Under the pieces are notes generated by a model that saw only the letters and a list, made by a program, of their open reading frames with translations, had not been told where the DNA came from and did not search any database. From Pomphorhynchus laevis (lineage: Eukaryota > Acanthocephala > Palaeacanthocephala > Echinorhynchida > Pomphorhynchidae): a stretch of 64,000 nt of DNA. The stretch is from contig WNNJ02002347.1 in NCBI GenBank assembly GCA_012934845.2, forward strand, positions 62,001 to 126,000, read 5' to 3'. The position numbers were made by a program, and so were the translations under genes. Positions 45,975 through 56,469 of this stretch are shown here, in pieces; within the stretch, counting starts at the first letter, position 1, and each line of letters starts with the position of its first letter.

Positions 45975-46440
45975 AAACAATAAGTTGCTTGATTCCCCTT
46001 CTGACGTTGCTAATGAGTTTGCTAATGCATTTGACCTACACGATGCTAGTTCGACCATAGAAGATAGTGTTCAGACAGTCAGTTTTCCTACGTGCTTTAG
46101 TGCTCCCATTATAATCAATGTGGATGATGTGGCTTGGAGGTTATCACATTTGTCGTCTTCATCTTCTTCAGGTCCTGATGATATTCATCCGCATCTACTC
46201 AGGGTGTTGAGTCAACATTTGGCTCCTTCGGTCACTAGCTTGTTTCAGGCATCTCTGAATAGCATAGAGGTACCGTCTGAATGGAAGATTGCGATAGTTG
46301 TGCCGGTATTCAAAAAGGGTGACCCGCGGCTAGCAGACAATTGTCGAGCTATAAGTCTTACAAGTCATTTAGGTAAGATACTGGAAAGGATCATCCACGA
46401 ACATATATTAAAAAGTTTGAGATCTAAAGTAAATACAATC
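45975..46440 (+). mobile_element. CR1-like RT fragment, left part (split by L2-A)
   Basis: Open for about 150 codons: LSSSSSSGPDDIHPHLL, VPSEWKIAIVVPVFKKGD, NCRAISLTSHLGKILERII. Stops where the L2-A leader begins; the next RT motif (QHGFRK.RSSLTNLL) is found at 50605-50680, after L2-A. Confidence 0.8.
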
Positions 46441-46464
46441 AATCCAGCAAATTTAACAGTTTTA

Positions 46465-46600
46465 ACGCACAAGGACAACCATCGACGCACTACGACAACC
46501 ATCTACGACAACCATCGACGACAACCATCGACGACTACCATCAACGACAACCATCGACGACAACCATCGACGACAACAATCGACGGCAACCATCGTTTAT
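46465..46600 (+). repeat. CGACAACCAT subrepeats, L2-A leader
   Basis: About ten loose copies of CGACAACCATCGA directly upstream of and touching the ORF1 start. Confidence 0.85.
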
Positions 46601-47624
46601 GGGTGGACGTAAGAAAACAACTAAGACCGACACCAACTATGGACAACTGCAAGTACAGTGCTCGATACACGATTGCAGCGTCTGGACAACAATCACCTGC
46701 GACAAGAATAAGGCTAAAGAAGACTTCGTATGTGGTTTTTGTGTCAACAAACTAATATGCAAACTTTCCAATAAGCACATATCAACATCCAACACGTCAA
46801 CTCAAACTACCCCCGTCGTTTCTAATGTCCTTTCTCCACCCACCGACCCTGCCACCATATACACTTCCCATTCCATGTCATCTTCACTCCCCGACACCCC
46901 ACGTCCCGTCCTTCCTGTCTCGTTTCTCAATAACTTGCATCCATCAATCAAAATCACCTCCACCAACCTCCACTATCCTTCCACTCATAACCTTTCCTCA
47001 CATCGCTTGCCACCCTCTTTATTATCATTATCCTCTATGTCTCCCGTCGTCAAACCAAATCTCTCCAAATCATCAACTGCCAGCTCTTCTATCGTGATCT
47101 CACCTACTCACGTCAGTCGTCCTCCTTTACGAAAGCGCTTTGCTTCTCGCGATCGTTGCGTCATTGTTACTAATATCACGCCTTCTAACTCCTTATCTCC
47201 ACAAGCACGTCTGGACCACGATGTTTCCGCCTTCAGATCCATCCTCTCGTCTATTGTTTCTGCGGATAAACCATCCTTTTTCAAGGACATTTCTCCTGTC
47301 GCATTCATCCGTCTAAACAAATCTTCTCAATCTAATCCTTCCCAGCCCCCTCTCCTAAAAATTGTTTTCAAGCATCGCTTTCACGCGTCTTCTGTCCTCT
47401 CTCAACGATTCAAACTCATGTCATCTTCAACCACTCGAATTTTCCCCGATCGCGCCCCTTCCGAAATCGCTCAAATCTCTTCAGCCCGCATCGAAAAACG
47501 CCGTCGCGAGGAAAACGGCGAAACATCACTCGCCATCCGAAACATAGACGGAAATTTTCAAGTTGTCCACACCCGTCCAAAAATTCGATGGCGCTCCATC
47601 TCTCCTATGTGTCTTCTCCACTAG
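46599..47624 (+). CDS. L2-A ORF1 protein
   Basis: 341 open codons from an ATG. N-terminal finger: QCSIHDCSVWTT and DFVCGFCVNKL (residues about 18-50). The centre is rich in Ser, Thr and Pro (STSNTSTQTTPVVS) and probably disordered. The C-terminal domain begins RDRCVIVTNITPSNSLSPQ and includes RLDHDVSAFRSILSSIV and NIDGNFQVVHTRPKIRW, as in L2-B and CR1-like ORF1. The protein probably binds element RNA. It ends in the -1 frame relation to ORF2 with 37 bp of overlap, the same relation as in the CR1-like element. Confidence 0.85.
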   Translation: MGGRKKTTKTDTNYGQLQVQCSIHDCSVWTTITCDKNKAKEDFVCGFCVNKLICKLSNKHISTSNTSTQTTPVVSNVLSPPTDPATIYTSHSMSSSLPDTPRPVLPVSFLNNLHPSIKITSTNLHYPSTHNLSSHRLPPSLLSLSSMSPVVKPNLSKSSTASSSIVISPTHVSRPPLRKRFASRDRCVIVTNITPSNSLSPQARLDHDVSAFRSILSSIVSADKPSFFKDISPVAFIRLNKSSQSNPSQPPLLKIVFKHRFHASSVLSQRFKLMSSSTTRIFPDRAPSEIAQISSARIEKRRREENGETSLAIRNIDGNFQVVHTRPKIRWRSISPMCLLH

Positions 47625-50484
47625 TCTCTTTCGCCACAGCACACGGTTTCCGCCTCGGTCTCCTCAACACTAGATCTATTCTCAATAAATCCGATCTTAT
47701 CCTCAACCTATTCACCAAGCAATCCATCGATCTCTTCTGCCTCACCGAATCCTGGCACTTAGATTCCGACGACCTTTCCATTCGCCTTCTGCTCTCTGCC
47801 GGTTGCTCCCTAGTCGAATCCGCCTCCCCCCTCAGCTCATGCCCTTCTAAATCCTCTAATCATGGCGGCATCGTCGCATTCGCGCATCACCCAGCGTCTC
47901 TTCGCAAAATCAATCCCCCTTTCAGTCCTTGCTCTTTTGAATTGCTCACTTGTCGTTATTCTAACCCGATCACTCTAGATCTCGCCATTGTATACCGTCC
48001 TGGTTCATCAGCTCCTACAGCGTTATTTTTTACAGAACTCGCTGACCTCCTTTCTCATTGTTCTTTGTCCTCAATCCCTTCACTCGTTCTAGGCGACTTC
48101 AATATCCGCCTAGATCGCCTTTCTTCCACAGATTCCATCCGCTTCATCAACATTCTATCCAACTACAATTACAAACTAATCTCCACTGCCCCCACACATA
48201 TACTTGGCGGGGCACTCGACATCATCGCTGTCCCCGATCATTTTGCTGCCCACACCTCACTGTCCATCTCTGATCCTGGTCTATCCGATCACTTTCTTAT
48301 CACCCTTGATCTCGCTCGCAACCACACCCTCCTCACACACCTACAATCCTACGTCGCCCTTGGAGAAATCTTGACCTCTCCCTTCTCCGCTCTGCCTTAC
48401 TCAAATCGTCTCTATCATTACCCACAATAACATATTCATCTCCTCACGATCTCGCCTTTCTTTTCGACTCTGAACTCACATCCACTCTCGATATTCTCTT
48501 GCCCTTCAAGTCTCACCCACACCGTCGCTTGCACCGTGCCCCATGGTTTGACATCCAATGCCTACTCTCAAAGCGTCGACTCCGCCATGCTTTTCGAGTC
48601 TATCACCGCTCTCTCAGACGCGATTTCCGCTCGATCACTCCGTCTTTCCGTGATTCCTATCTTGCTCTTCGCCGGTCTCATCTCCACCTACTACGTACCA
48701 AATGCAACTCCTTCTGGCAGCATAAAATAATCACTTCATTCAACTCTAAGACTCTCTGGCATACTTTTAACTCAATCCTGGCTCGTTCCTCTACGCCTTG
48801 CAACATCAATGCTAATGATTATTCGTCATTTCTCCAGACTAAAGTATCCACGCTGCTCTCTCACACCCCGGTCTCCATCCTATCCCACTCTGCCCAGTCT
48901 ACTCTCATCCTTCCCGAACTCTTTCATCTTCTCCCTGTATCACCTACAGAAGTATCATCTGTCCTCATGTCCTTGCCCAACAAAACCTCACCTGCCGATC
49001 CCCTGCCTACCCACATATTAAAATCTATATGCTCATCGATATCCCCATTTCTCACAACCTTGTTTAACTCGTCCATCCGCAGTCGTATCTTCCCTTCACA
49101 CTGGAAATCCGCAATCGTTCGTCCCCTCCTTAAGAAACAATCGCTCGACCCCTCCCTTCCTTCTAGCTATCGCCCCATTTCACTACTCCCTACTCTTTCT
49201 AAGCTCTTAGAACGCCTCATCTTAATACAAATCAACGCTTATCTCTCCTCATCCAATCTGTACCCTCCTTTCCAATCCGCTTTCCGCTCTAATCACTCGA
49301 CAGAAATCGCATGCATAAAAGTGTACAACGACTTACTCATTTCTCGAGACAAGGCTCTATATAGTGTTCTCATCTCCCTCGACCTCTCCTCCGCATTCGA
49401 CATTGTCGACCACTCCGTCCTCCTTTCTCGCCTTCGTTATGATTACGGTTTTTCTTCCTCCTCCGTAGCATGGTTCGCCTCATATCTATCCGACCGTTCC
49501 TTTCGCGTCTGTTCTAATTCATCATCCTCCCCTCCCATCCCTATTTTTTGCGGGGTCCCACAAGGTTCAGTCCTAGGTCCCCTGCTTTTCTCTCTTCTGC
49601 TTGGCGATCTATCTCCATTTATCAAACCTTACTCCTTTAACGTCATGCAATACGCCGATGACATTCTAATCTATGCTCATGCACCCGCACATCGCATACA
49701 CGACATCGCCATTTCTGCCTCCAACTGTCTCTCTTCTATCTACAAGCGTCTCTCCAATCTCCATCTCGTTCTAAACGCCGAAAAGTCCAAAATAATGTGG
49801 ATCCTTCCCCGTAAACCAAGCATATCTCCTCCCATTGTATCTTTTGCCTCATCGATCATCCCTGTAGTCCACAATCTCACTTTCTTAGGCTTCCATTTCG
49901 ATGATCACCTTTCCCTTAAACCCTTCGTCCGTGACAAGGTCCGCTTGTCTAACTTAATTCTTCGTGACATCCGCCGTATCCGCCCCCTTATCGACTTCCG
50001 TTCTTGTATGTCTCTTCTTTCATCGCTTCTTTTCCCTAAAATCGATTACTGCCTTAGCCTTTTCGCCAATTCTCCAAAATCCATCATCCTACTCCTACAA
50101 CGAATAATCAACACCGCCGTTCGAGTGCTCTTTCGTCTCCGTCGCTTCGACCACACATCCACATATTTTGCCCAACTCTCCTGGCCCACCATCCACATCC
50201 GCATCAAACTCCGCCTTCTTCTCGTTACTTTTCGTCTCATCGCTGTCGGCTCCCCATCGTTCATCAACCTTCCTTTCTTAGACGATACTCGCCCCACCTC
50301 GCTTTCGCTTCGTTCATGTCATACCCTCTTACTCCACGTTCCTAATTACTCCAACAACTACGGTCTCCGATCCTTCCTCGTCGCCGCCTCACTCGCCTGG
50401 AATCAACTCCCTCTCGACGTCCGCCGCGCCCCCTCCTTTCTCACATTCAAACACCTCCTCCGTTCACACCTTCTCGACACCTGA
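47588..50484 (+). pseudogene. L2-A ORF2: endonuclease and reverse transcriptase, one frameshift
   Basis: ATG at 47588. Endonuclease: LGLLNTRSILNKSDLIL, CLTESWHLDSDD, NHGGIVAFAHH, VLGDFNIRLDR, ISDPGLSDHFLITLD. Around 48325 a one-base shift moves the frame; the linker and RT then run open to 50484 (HRAPWFDIQCLLSKRRLRHAF, SSYRPISLLPTLSKLLERL, AFRSNHSTEIACIKVYND, LDLSSAFDIVDHSVLL, GVPQGSVLGPLLFSLLLGD, VMQYADDILIYAHAP with YADD at 49651-49662, and RLRRFDHTSTYFAQLSWP). All catalytic motifs remain. Length and order match L2 ORF2. Confidence 0.85.
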
Positions 50485-50574
50485 TTCACTGTCTTGTTTT
50501 GTTGTGGTCATGTAAGCGTGCGCTGGCACGCATTTGCCACGTTAAAATAAATCCCTTTTTTTATATATTCAGAC

Positions 50575-50700
50575 ACTTTAGCATATCAGGTCAACATAGC
50601 TTTAGGCAACATGGCTTCAGAAAATGACGTTCTAGCCTTACTAACCTTTTGTCTGCCCGTAAGGCCTGGATTAAATCCATATGATTGTGTTCCCAATAGT
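50575..50700 (+). mobile_element. CR1-like RT fragment, right part
   Basis: Reads RQHGFRK, stop, RSSLTNLLSARKAWIKSI, the motif expected directly after 46440 in the interrupted CR1-like copy. Confidence 0.75.
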
Positions 50701-50709
50701 CTCCTCATT

Positions 50710-50800
50710 AAGATAGCTAGAAGAGCAAAGATAGCTCTTCTAGCTATCTTTGATAGCTAGAAGAGCAAAGATAGCTAGAAGAGCAAAGATCCAAGATGAA
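50710..50800. repeat. Hairpin plus tandem GATAGCTAGAAGAGCAAA units
   Basis: Arms 50710-50726 and 50734-50750 (17 bp) are perfect complements; the same 18-bp unit is then repeated twice in direct orientation to about 50790. Confidence 0.85.
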
Positions 50801-51135
50801 AGAGCTGTTGCCTCTAAAACGCGTTTGTCTATGGATGTGTTGGTTAAAAGAATATTATTTATAGTTTCAAGTAGTATAGATTCTGGATCACAAACAGGAA
50901 GTGGTGTATTTTATTGTCCCAATCAAAACTTGACATATTGAAATATCCCAATAAGAGGAATGATTGACCATTTACCGGGTTGCTTAATATTGAAGATCTG
51001 ATGTAAATAGTTGATGCGAAATGGGAAGGGTAAAATGCACCTAATTTTAATTTAGTATCATTTCTATCGGTAACATATATCCATACGTACTTACAAAGAT
51101 TTGTAATGTAATTTTCAGTTGATAAAATTTGTGAT
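50800..51135 (-). mobile_element. LINE endonuclease fragment
   Basis: Minus strand reads VWIYVTDRNDTKLKLGAF, IRSSILSNPVNGQSFLLL, then GYFNMSSFDWDNKIH, matching the GDFN(M/I)P..DW motif of CR1/L1-type endonucleases (first Asp replaced by Tyr). No RT attached. Confidence 0.65.
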
Positions 51136-51179
51136 GTGGTCCTTTACATATCTTATCACACCCTATTGTTATTATTAAT

Positions 51180-53119
51180 CAACATTACTAATAAGAATAA
51201 GAAAATATATTCTAATTATAAACTTTATAAGTTTATAACATTTTTATATGGTAGAATTTTAAATAATATAAAAAGTTAAGAAATAATAGAATCAAAATTA
51301 GGTAAATATATTCTTAAAATACGATATAAAGTATGACAGGCATTTGGACGAAAAATTTATAATAATAAAGAATTAAAATCAATATGTAACGATAATATTA
51401 GAAACATAATGGAAACAGAATGCAACTGTAAAAGTCTTAGTTTTGATAAAATAAATAAACATGTATGTAGCCATAATCTAGAATTAATTGAAAATTGTCA
51501 ATTTAGAAGAATGCTAATCAAAGGTTATAAATATAGATTAAATAATAACGATAAAAATAAAATTCAAAATTCGTTATATGGTGACAAAGTGTTACTTTGA
51601 AAGACTAATTAATAACGAATGCTTAAAAGCATCTAAATAAATATTTTGAAATATTATATATTTGATAAAATTAAAAATAAAATGAAAACAAAAAAAACAA
51701 TTATAGGAGAGATAAAATTAATAAAGATATGTATACATAACTTATTAAATAAAAAGATAAATATATAATAACAACTATTTATAAAGCTAATTATAACTTT
51801 GTCTTCATATGCAAAAAGCTTTCTTTAGATATACTGATGAAAATGATAATGATTTAAATGTAAACGTAACATATGGACGTAGTTATTTCACTTTAGAAAC
51901 AATTATTAGAAACAATCATTTAGAAACAATTATTGGAATCTAAAATCACATAAATATCCAATAAAACCTAGGTTCGCATGTAGTGTTTTAAATGTACATT
52001 ACAACCCTCTGAGTTTATATTTTTAAAATACTTAAAGTAATATTAATTCTACAAAATAATTATTAGAATATAACAGCTTTTATTTTTCCAAATATAAATA
52101 CTTAAAATTCTGGTACACTTTAGATAAATTTAGATCTAGCTAACATCAAGGAATCACTAAAAAATAATTAAACTTATATTCGTAAAGAGATAAACATATG
52201 CTATAAAGACTACGACGACTTTTGTAAAAAAATTAGAGCATCAATTAAATTTAAAAATATATGGATAAAGATGATAGAATAAATAATAGAAGCATTAAAT
52301 ATTTTGATAAATCAAAATTATTTAAAAGTATGGACATCTATATTTAGATAAAAATATGTTATAATTGGAGACAGTTGTAGCCTAATTATAATTAACTAAT
52401 TTTTAAGCTTTATAAAATATGAATCTGTTCATAAAAAATAAATCTAAACTATATAAACACAAAATATATATTTCAATATATTGATGCTATATGGGTATTT
52501 AAATCTAATAATTTTTATTCAATAAGTGAACAAATTTATCCAGATAGTCTTATTCTTATTGAAACTAATATTGATGATAAATAAGGTATATATCTAGATA
52601 TGAACATTAAATTAGCATCAATTAAAACTATTATTAATTTAAATCGTAAATATGATATTACAATTTGCAAGAAACATTTTTGTATGATCATTCATGGATA
52701 TCATATAATATTAAATATAATATTTTAAATAGTTGATAATGATCTATTATTGATAAAGAATTATTGGAGTTGGATTAAAGTAAAGAGAAAATTCTTTATT
52801 GATATTTTGCTAAGTACTGTTAGCATCTTCAGAACATTACTTTGAAGATGTAATTTTCTAAAGATGCTAACATTAGTTAGCGAATATATCAATAAACAAT
52901 TTCCTCTTTTCTTTGATCCAGCTACAATAATTTTATGTTGATTCGAGAAATATTAACCAGGACCTGATAGCATATCAGTTCTTCCTGATAGCATCTAATC
53001 CTTATTTTGATACATTGTCTGTTATTTATCAGTCAACTCATAAAAATTAATTATTTTAATTTTAACTTTATATAAATCAAATTATAAGGAATCGTAAAGT
53101 AAGATATTTATTATATATA
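51180..53119 (+). mobile_element. Decayed Penelope-like (Naiad-type) element
   Basis: Plus strand. 51409-51597 gives ECNCKSLSFDKINKHVCSH...QFRRMLIKGYKYR; 51940-52020 has the NPIKPRFACSVLN-like RT start; 52480-52740 has NFYSISEQIYPDSLILIETN and DMNIKLASIKTIINL, matching 26090-25960 of the minus-strand copy. The 3' end (52926-53119) matches the tail at 25500-25560 in the other orientation. It is interrupted by a MITE-like palindrome at 52768-52923. Many breaks. Confidence 0.7.
52768..52923. mobile_element. MITE-like palindrome in Naiad-like relic
   Basis: Terminal inverted repeats of about 60 bp (AGTTGGATTAAAG... / ...TTTGATCCAGCT), about 85% matched, around a short AT-rich centre. No coding capacity. 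Confidence 0.7.
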
Positions 53120-53407
53120 TTCTTCTAGTTGTGGCACGACATTATCCTCACAGTTATTGTTCCTATTCTTGATACAGCAGGACGCTACTAATTAGCCTGT
53201 GCGGGCCTCATCAGCTGCTGACCCAGAACTACATTTCACGTTTTGACCCTTATTATCGGTTGTTCCTATTTTTGATATAGCATACGCTACTATATAGGTC
53301 TGGAACAGCAGCTGATGATACCGACGCAGGCTGATTAGTAGCGTCATGCTGTATCAAGAACAGGAACAATATCAGGGCGGAAAATGTCGTACCACAACCA
53401 GAAGAAT
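53120..53407. mobile_element. Foldback element, about 103-bp arms
   Basis: Left arm 53120-53222 and right arm 53305-53407 are diverged complements. The 80-bp centre contains a third, partial copy of the arm (53260-53305). The arms carry CTGATGAGGCCC (minus strand) and CTGATGATACC (plus strand). Confidence 0.75.
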
Positions 53408-54230
53408 TTCAGCCACAGATGCAATCAAGTTAAATATTATTTATATATTGTAAAAATACAGACTCGATTAACTGATTTGATTTGCTTGTTTTTGAAACCT
53501 AAATTTTTTTCTCTAAAGTTGTCATCATATATTTTTATATTTATACTCAGATTTAATCAATGTATTTTCGATGATATTTTTAAATACATATAATCGGGTT
53601 TTGCGTAAAATATATAAAACAATTTTATAAAATTTTATGAAACTTTTGTTGTTTTGTAATATAATATTGATATATTGTATGTTGAATATATCAGTTGTAC
53701 CTATTTCAATTTTATGTAGTTAATAATCAAACGATCACAAAGACTTTTATCTTATAAAGATGTTGTTTATGTCGTATATACAAAAATGATCGGCACTATA
53801 TATCATTTTAAAATATTAAAAATATTTAATTTAGTATGATAATTGAGGTAAATATTGATCTTATATTTGTGTAATAAACGAATAATTAGTATAAATAATA
53901 AAAACATCTAACTGTAATTAATAATTTGTTATGTAAGGATATCAATAAATTGACAATTTTATTATAAGGCTTACTTTTCAGTTTACTGCAACTTTTGTTT
54001 GAACCTTTCAGTTTACTGCGATTTTTGTTTGAACCTGTTGTTTTCCATAGTAACAACAAGTGTTATGATAAGTATATGGGTAAGAATAAGTTCAATGTAT
54101 TTTGTTTCAACGTTGCTTGCGAAAATCATGCTGCAATTACAAAAAGCCTAGTTTACCAATGTAGAATAAGCATGCACGGTATAGATACTACCGATAGTAT
54201 ATGAATAAACACAGATTCCCTAGTCTCATA
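53408..54230. other. AT-rich, nothing recognised apart from a 27-bp duplication
   Basis: 53975-54035 has two tandem copies of a 27-bp unit (CAGTTTACTGCRA...TTTGAACCTTT). No gene seen. Confidence 0.45.
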
Positions 54231-55330
54231 AATATAATTTAACTGTTAAATATAATATAAATACTGGTTTAAAATGTATATATACTAGTTAATTTTACTA
54301 TTTTATTTATACTGGTTTATTTATGTAATTTTATTTATAAATACTATTGTATTTTATAAAATAAACTACCATAAATAAACTACTATAAATGAACTAGTAA
54401 ACTAGTATAAATAAACTAGTATAAATAAACTAGTAAAAATAAAATAGTATTTATATTTATAAAAGTATAGAATAGGGATTATACATACTAGTTAATTTTA
54501 CTATTTTATTTATACTAGTTTATTTATATAACTTTATTTATAACTACTAGTTTTTAATAAAATAAACTACAATAAATAAACTACTATAAAAAACTAGTAA
54601 ACTAATATAAATAAACTACCATAAATAAAATTGTATCAATAAACTTGCTAAAATAAAATAGTGTAAATAAAATCGTGTGTATTAATTTTATTAAATGATT
54701 GTATTAATTATATTAATTAATTGAATTAATAAATTGTATTAATCCGGAACTAATTGAATTAATTGTAATCCGTATTAATTGTATTAAATGATTGTATTAA
54801 TTCGGAACTAATTGTATTAATTGTAACCCGGATTAATTGTATTAAATGATTTTATAAATTAATTGTATTAAAATACCAATACAAGTTTATTTATGGTAGT
54901 TTTTTATATTAGTTTATTTATACTAGTTTACTAGTTTTTTATAGTAGTTTATTTATGGTAGTTTATTTATGATAGTTTATTTTATAAAATACACTAGTAT
55001 TTATAAAAAAGATCATATAAATAAACCAGTATAAATAAAATAGTAAAATTTACTAGTATGAATGATACATATTCTATATTTTTATAAATATAAATACTAT
55101 TTTATTTATACTACTTTATTTTTACACGTTTATTTATCCTAGTTGATTTATACTAGTTGATTTATACTAGTTGATTTATACTCGTTGATTTATACTAGTT
55201 GATTTATATTAGTTTATTTATACTAGTTTATTTATACTAGTTTATTTATACTAGTTTATTTATACTACTTTAGTTATACTACTTTATTTATACTAGTTTA
55301 TTTTATAATATTAAGAAGTATAAATAAACT
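54230..55330. repeat. AT satellite of CTAGTATAAATAAA units in both orientations
   Basis: Dozens of variants of ACTAGTTTATTTAT and its complement in alternating blocks, with an internal block of ATTGTATTAATT units (54680-54870). The orientation changes allow large hairpins. Confidence 0.85.
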
Positions 55331-55500
55331 GCAATAGTTAATCAGATCAAAAGCTGAGTTAGTTATTATATATCGCCAAAGCTTTCGCCGCGTTACGGCT
55401 TCGTCAGTGGCTCATTGTAAATAGTTATAACGAAAGAATCTCTTAACCAGCTTTGTCAATATATAATAACTAACTCAGCCTTTGATCTGATTAACTTTTG
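55331..55500. mobile_element. MITE-like foldback with 38-bp terminal inverted repeats
   Basis: Arms 55336-55373 (AGTTAATCAGATCAAAAGC...) and 55458-55495 are nearly perfect complements. The centre is GC-richer than the surrounding satellite and holds the hammerhead-like motif described separately. It is inserted in the AT satellite. Confidence 0.8.
55375..55412 (-). ncRNA. Possible minimal hammerhead ribozyme
   Basis: Minus strand, in order: GCCA (helix I 3' strand), CTGACGA (core CUGANGA), an extra A, GCCG-TAACG-CGGC (helix II), GAAA (core), GCTT (very short helix III and the cleavage triplet) and TGGC (helix I 5' strand, pairing with GCCA). All parts are in the type I order, but the extra A next to helix II and the loop-less helix III make activity doubtful. 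Such minimal hammerheads are known from Penelope-like elements. Confidence 0.35.
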
Positions 55501-55509
55501 GATCTTAAC

Positions 55510-56030
55510 AACATGAAGCTGAGAGATAAGTGGACATTTGATACTATAAATAAACTAGTAATATTTTTATTTATATCTATTATAATATTATATTACTATA
55601 TGGCTATTTATATTTATATAAATATAGATGCTAGATCGTGATTAGACTACCAGACATTGCTATTGCACGTGCCTCTTAATATTTACGTTTGTAGGCTGAT
55701 GAAATTAGAATAAAACCTACGATAAATATCTGCTATTGAATGCACATTTTAAATCATTTCATACCTTATTTTAATATATTGTATATTAATCGATTCATAA
55801 AAATACTGTGTTACTATATTGTGTTGAAGAACATGGGCCGACAACTGATGCCATATTGGGCATCAGCGGTTTCTTTACAAGATTAAAATACCAGCATTTC
55901 CAATACAATATTATTCTCAACTCGTCTAAATAGCAGGTGGAATCCATTCAACAAAAAACTCAAGAGATTAGCGATATCATCTCTTTTTAAATTCTAAATA
56001 ATTAAGAACTATCAGCCTTCTTACATCGCG
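55510..56030. other. AT-rich, nothing recognised
   Basis: No ORF or structured repeat apart from scattered TAAATAAACTAG units near 55545. Confidence 0.4.
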
Positions 56031-56034
56031 TAAG

Positions 56035-56330
56035 ATTCCTGGGTTTACCATTACGATCAAATTGATGGCCGAATCAGACTTGAATAAGTTCAAAAGGGTC
56101 CTGAAGAGAGCCAGATGAACCCTGAAGCAGGCCTAACGTATGTTGTTAAGTTGGGGTGCTCAGGTACGCTTTTGGTGTACCAGGACAATCTATGAATTAG
56201 TCTTCTTTTCAAGATGACTTCTCCTGAACAAATACTAAGATTTCTGAAGATCTTTACATTGCGAATACCAACTATCGTCCGCCTCAACTAGATCCTCAGG
56301 TGTGTTGGAGATCCTTGTTGTTATTAGCGT
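56035..56330 (+). mobile_element. I/R1-like 3' fragment, plus strand
   Basis: Reads ESDLNKFKRVLKRAR, stop, TLKQA and GAQVRFWCTRTIYELVFFSR, parallel to the C-terminal part of the I-like ORF2. Head-to-head or tail-to-tail with the next copy. Confidence 0.7.
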
Positions 56331-56469
56331 GCACCTGATCCCATTAATTTGCTGGCTAACTGAAGACTAGAAGTATTGAATGAGGCAATAATTACATCGA
56401 GCTATGTTTTGTGTCAAGTTCTTATTTAGACTTATTTATTCTGCTTTTTATTAAGAAAATCTTTATTAT

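Larger units (their letters stand above)
46440..50570 (+). mobile_element. Nearly complete L2-A LINE
   Basis: Plus strand: leader with CGACAACCAT subrepeats, ORF1 (46599-47624), overlapping ORF2 (47588-50484, one frameshift) and an 85-bp tail with a short hairpin of GCGTGC boxes and a run of T at the junction. GC-richer and C/T-rich on the coding strand compared with its surroundings, hinting at recent arrival relative to the AT-rich host DNA. Inserted in a CR1-like copy. Confidence 0.85.
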
